Source: Verrucomicrobia bacterium UBA6354
Lineage (GTDB): Bacteria > Verrucomicrobiota > Kiritimatiellia > RFP12 > UBA1067
DNA length: 5,603 nucleotides
NCBI GenBank assembly: GCA_002440145.1
Contig: DJRS01000086.1
Location: 1-5,603, forward strand
Direction: 5' to 3'
A model generated the notes under the pieces. It saw nothing but the letters and a program-made list of their open reading frames with translations. It was not told the DNA's origin and searched no databases. A program made the position numbers and the translations under genes. Of this stretch, positions 5,526-5,603 are shown one piece after another (the first letter of the stretch is position 1; the number at the start of each line of letters is the position of its first letter).

Positions 5526-5603
5526 CAGCCCTAACATACGCGAGGGGGCCTTTCGGCCGCCCTGCATAATGTATGCCATGCATCACAAGTCGCCCACTAT
5601 TAT
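5515..5603 (+). CDS. Possible small ORF overlapping the nuclease-like gene, runs off the window
   Basis: An ATG at 5515 is preceded by AGAAGG with 7-base spacing (5502-5507), a better ribosome binding site than that of the gene it overlaps. The frame is open to the window end (29 complete codons, beginning MTCDSPNIREGAF), and the start overlaps the upstream gene by 11 bp. This is the geometry expected of a co-translated partner, for instance an immunity protein or antitoxin. Against it: the frame crosses a GC-rich hairpin and an inverted repeat that look non-coding, the composition (Cys, His, Met, Pro) is unremarkable, and no family is recognised. Confidence 0.28.
   Translation, partial: MTCDSPNIREGAFRPPCIMYAMHHKSPTI
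5517..5591. repeat. 75-bp element bounded by perfect 9-bp inverted repeats
   Basis: GACTTGTGA (5517-5525) is the exact reverse complement of TCACAAGTC (5583-5591). The left arm contains the last two codons and the stop of the nuclease-like gene. Inside lie a GC-rich hairpin (5544-5562) and a second dyad GCATA-ATG-TATGC (5564-5576), so the single strand could fold as a closed three-way junction. It could be a miniature mobile or REP-like intergenic element, or a structured 3' end. I see no clear target-site duplication at its edges. Confidence 0.55.
5544..5562 (+). terminator. GC-rich hairpin after the nuclease-like gene
   Basis: GGGGGCC (5544-5550) folds on GGCC-G-CCC (5555-5562) with loop TTTC and one bulged G, starting 18 bases past the stop codon. 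The stem is stable but no T-run follows, so it is a terminator-like structure that may need a factor, or part of the surrounding inverted-repeat element. Confidence 0.4.

Noticed and set aside
4872..5579. 235-codon minus-strand frame opposite the nuclease-like gene
   Set aside because: The Gly/Val/Phe-rich translation is a typical mirror of a GC-ending plus-strand gene. The plus frame shows strong G/C-ending codon bias and domain-like motifs.
5527..5591. Integron attC-like site (CCCTAAC followed by a hairpin)
   Set aside because: No matching GTTRRRY core lies at the symmetric position on the other side of the hairpin, so the paired structure of an attC site is absent.
1..5603. CRISPR array, tRNA or rRNA genes, insertion sequence transposase
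   Set aside because: I found no regularly spaced direct repeats, no tRNA-like cloverleaf or rRNA sequence, and no transposase motifs in any frame.

Overview
The window is about 60% GC bacterial DNA. It carries a Gram-negative envelope set: a Pal-type outer-membrane lipoprotein, twin-arginine translocation components TatB and TatC, and a Ktr/Trk-type K+ channel subunit. It also carries a circularly permuted ribosome-assembly GTPase and a small RRM/RGG RNA-binding protein. The phylum cannot be fixed from sequence alone. Pal (with the CDERG motif), a bacterial RRM-RGG protein and a TatC with FQLP in place of FEVP would fit a PVC-type lineage (Verrucomicrobiota/Kiritimatiellota) or another diderm outside the Proteobacteria. 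This is a weak inference.

Layout. Five of the six main genes lie on the minus strand, as does a sixth, short one (the RRM gene); in transcription order, right to left, they are: an RRM/RGG protein gene (4648-4277) with its own strong sigma70-like promoter and an intrinsic terminator; rsgA (4192-3305), starting directly behind that terminator; then a second strong promoter and a tightly packed run pal (3231-2674), tatB (2663-2241), tatC (2269-1502), ktrB-like (1505-195). In that run the pal-tatB gap is 10 bp, tatB and tatC overlap by 29 bp, and tatC and ktrB overlap by 4 bp (GTGA). Positions 1-194 look like a convergent intergenic region, with a possible end of a plus-strand gene at 1-66.

The right end (about 4650-5603) is different. 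A divergent plus-strand gene (4884-5525) encodes a 213-residue protein whose C-terminal part resembles the phage-associated Barnase/EndoU/ColicinE5-D/RelE-like (PBECR-type) nuclease domains. G/C-ending codons fall from about 82% in codons 1-118 to about 56% in codons 119-213, suggesting a mosaic gene with an acquired toxin-like C-terminus. Its 3' end lies in a 75-bp element bounded by perfect 9-bp inverted repeats with nested hairpins. A second reading frame with a good ribosome binding site starts there and runs off the window.

How the genes work together: Pal, Tat and the K+ channel form one cell-envelope operon, RsgA and the RRM protein concern ribosome or RNA biology, and the right-end gene looks like accessory, mobile-element-derived material. 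The most notable points are the mosaic nuclease and its flanking repeat, an RsgA with no C-terminal zinc-binding domain, and a TatC that lacks the usual N-terminal signal-peptide-binding glutamate.
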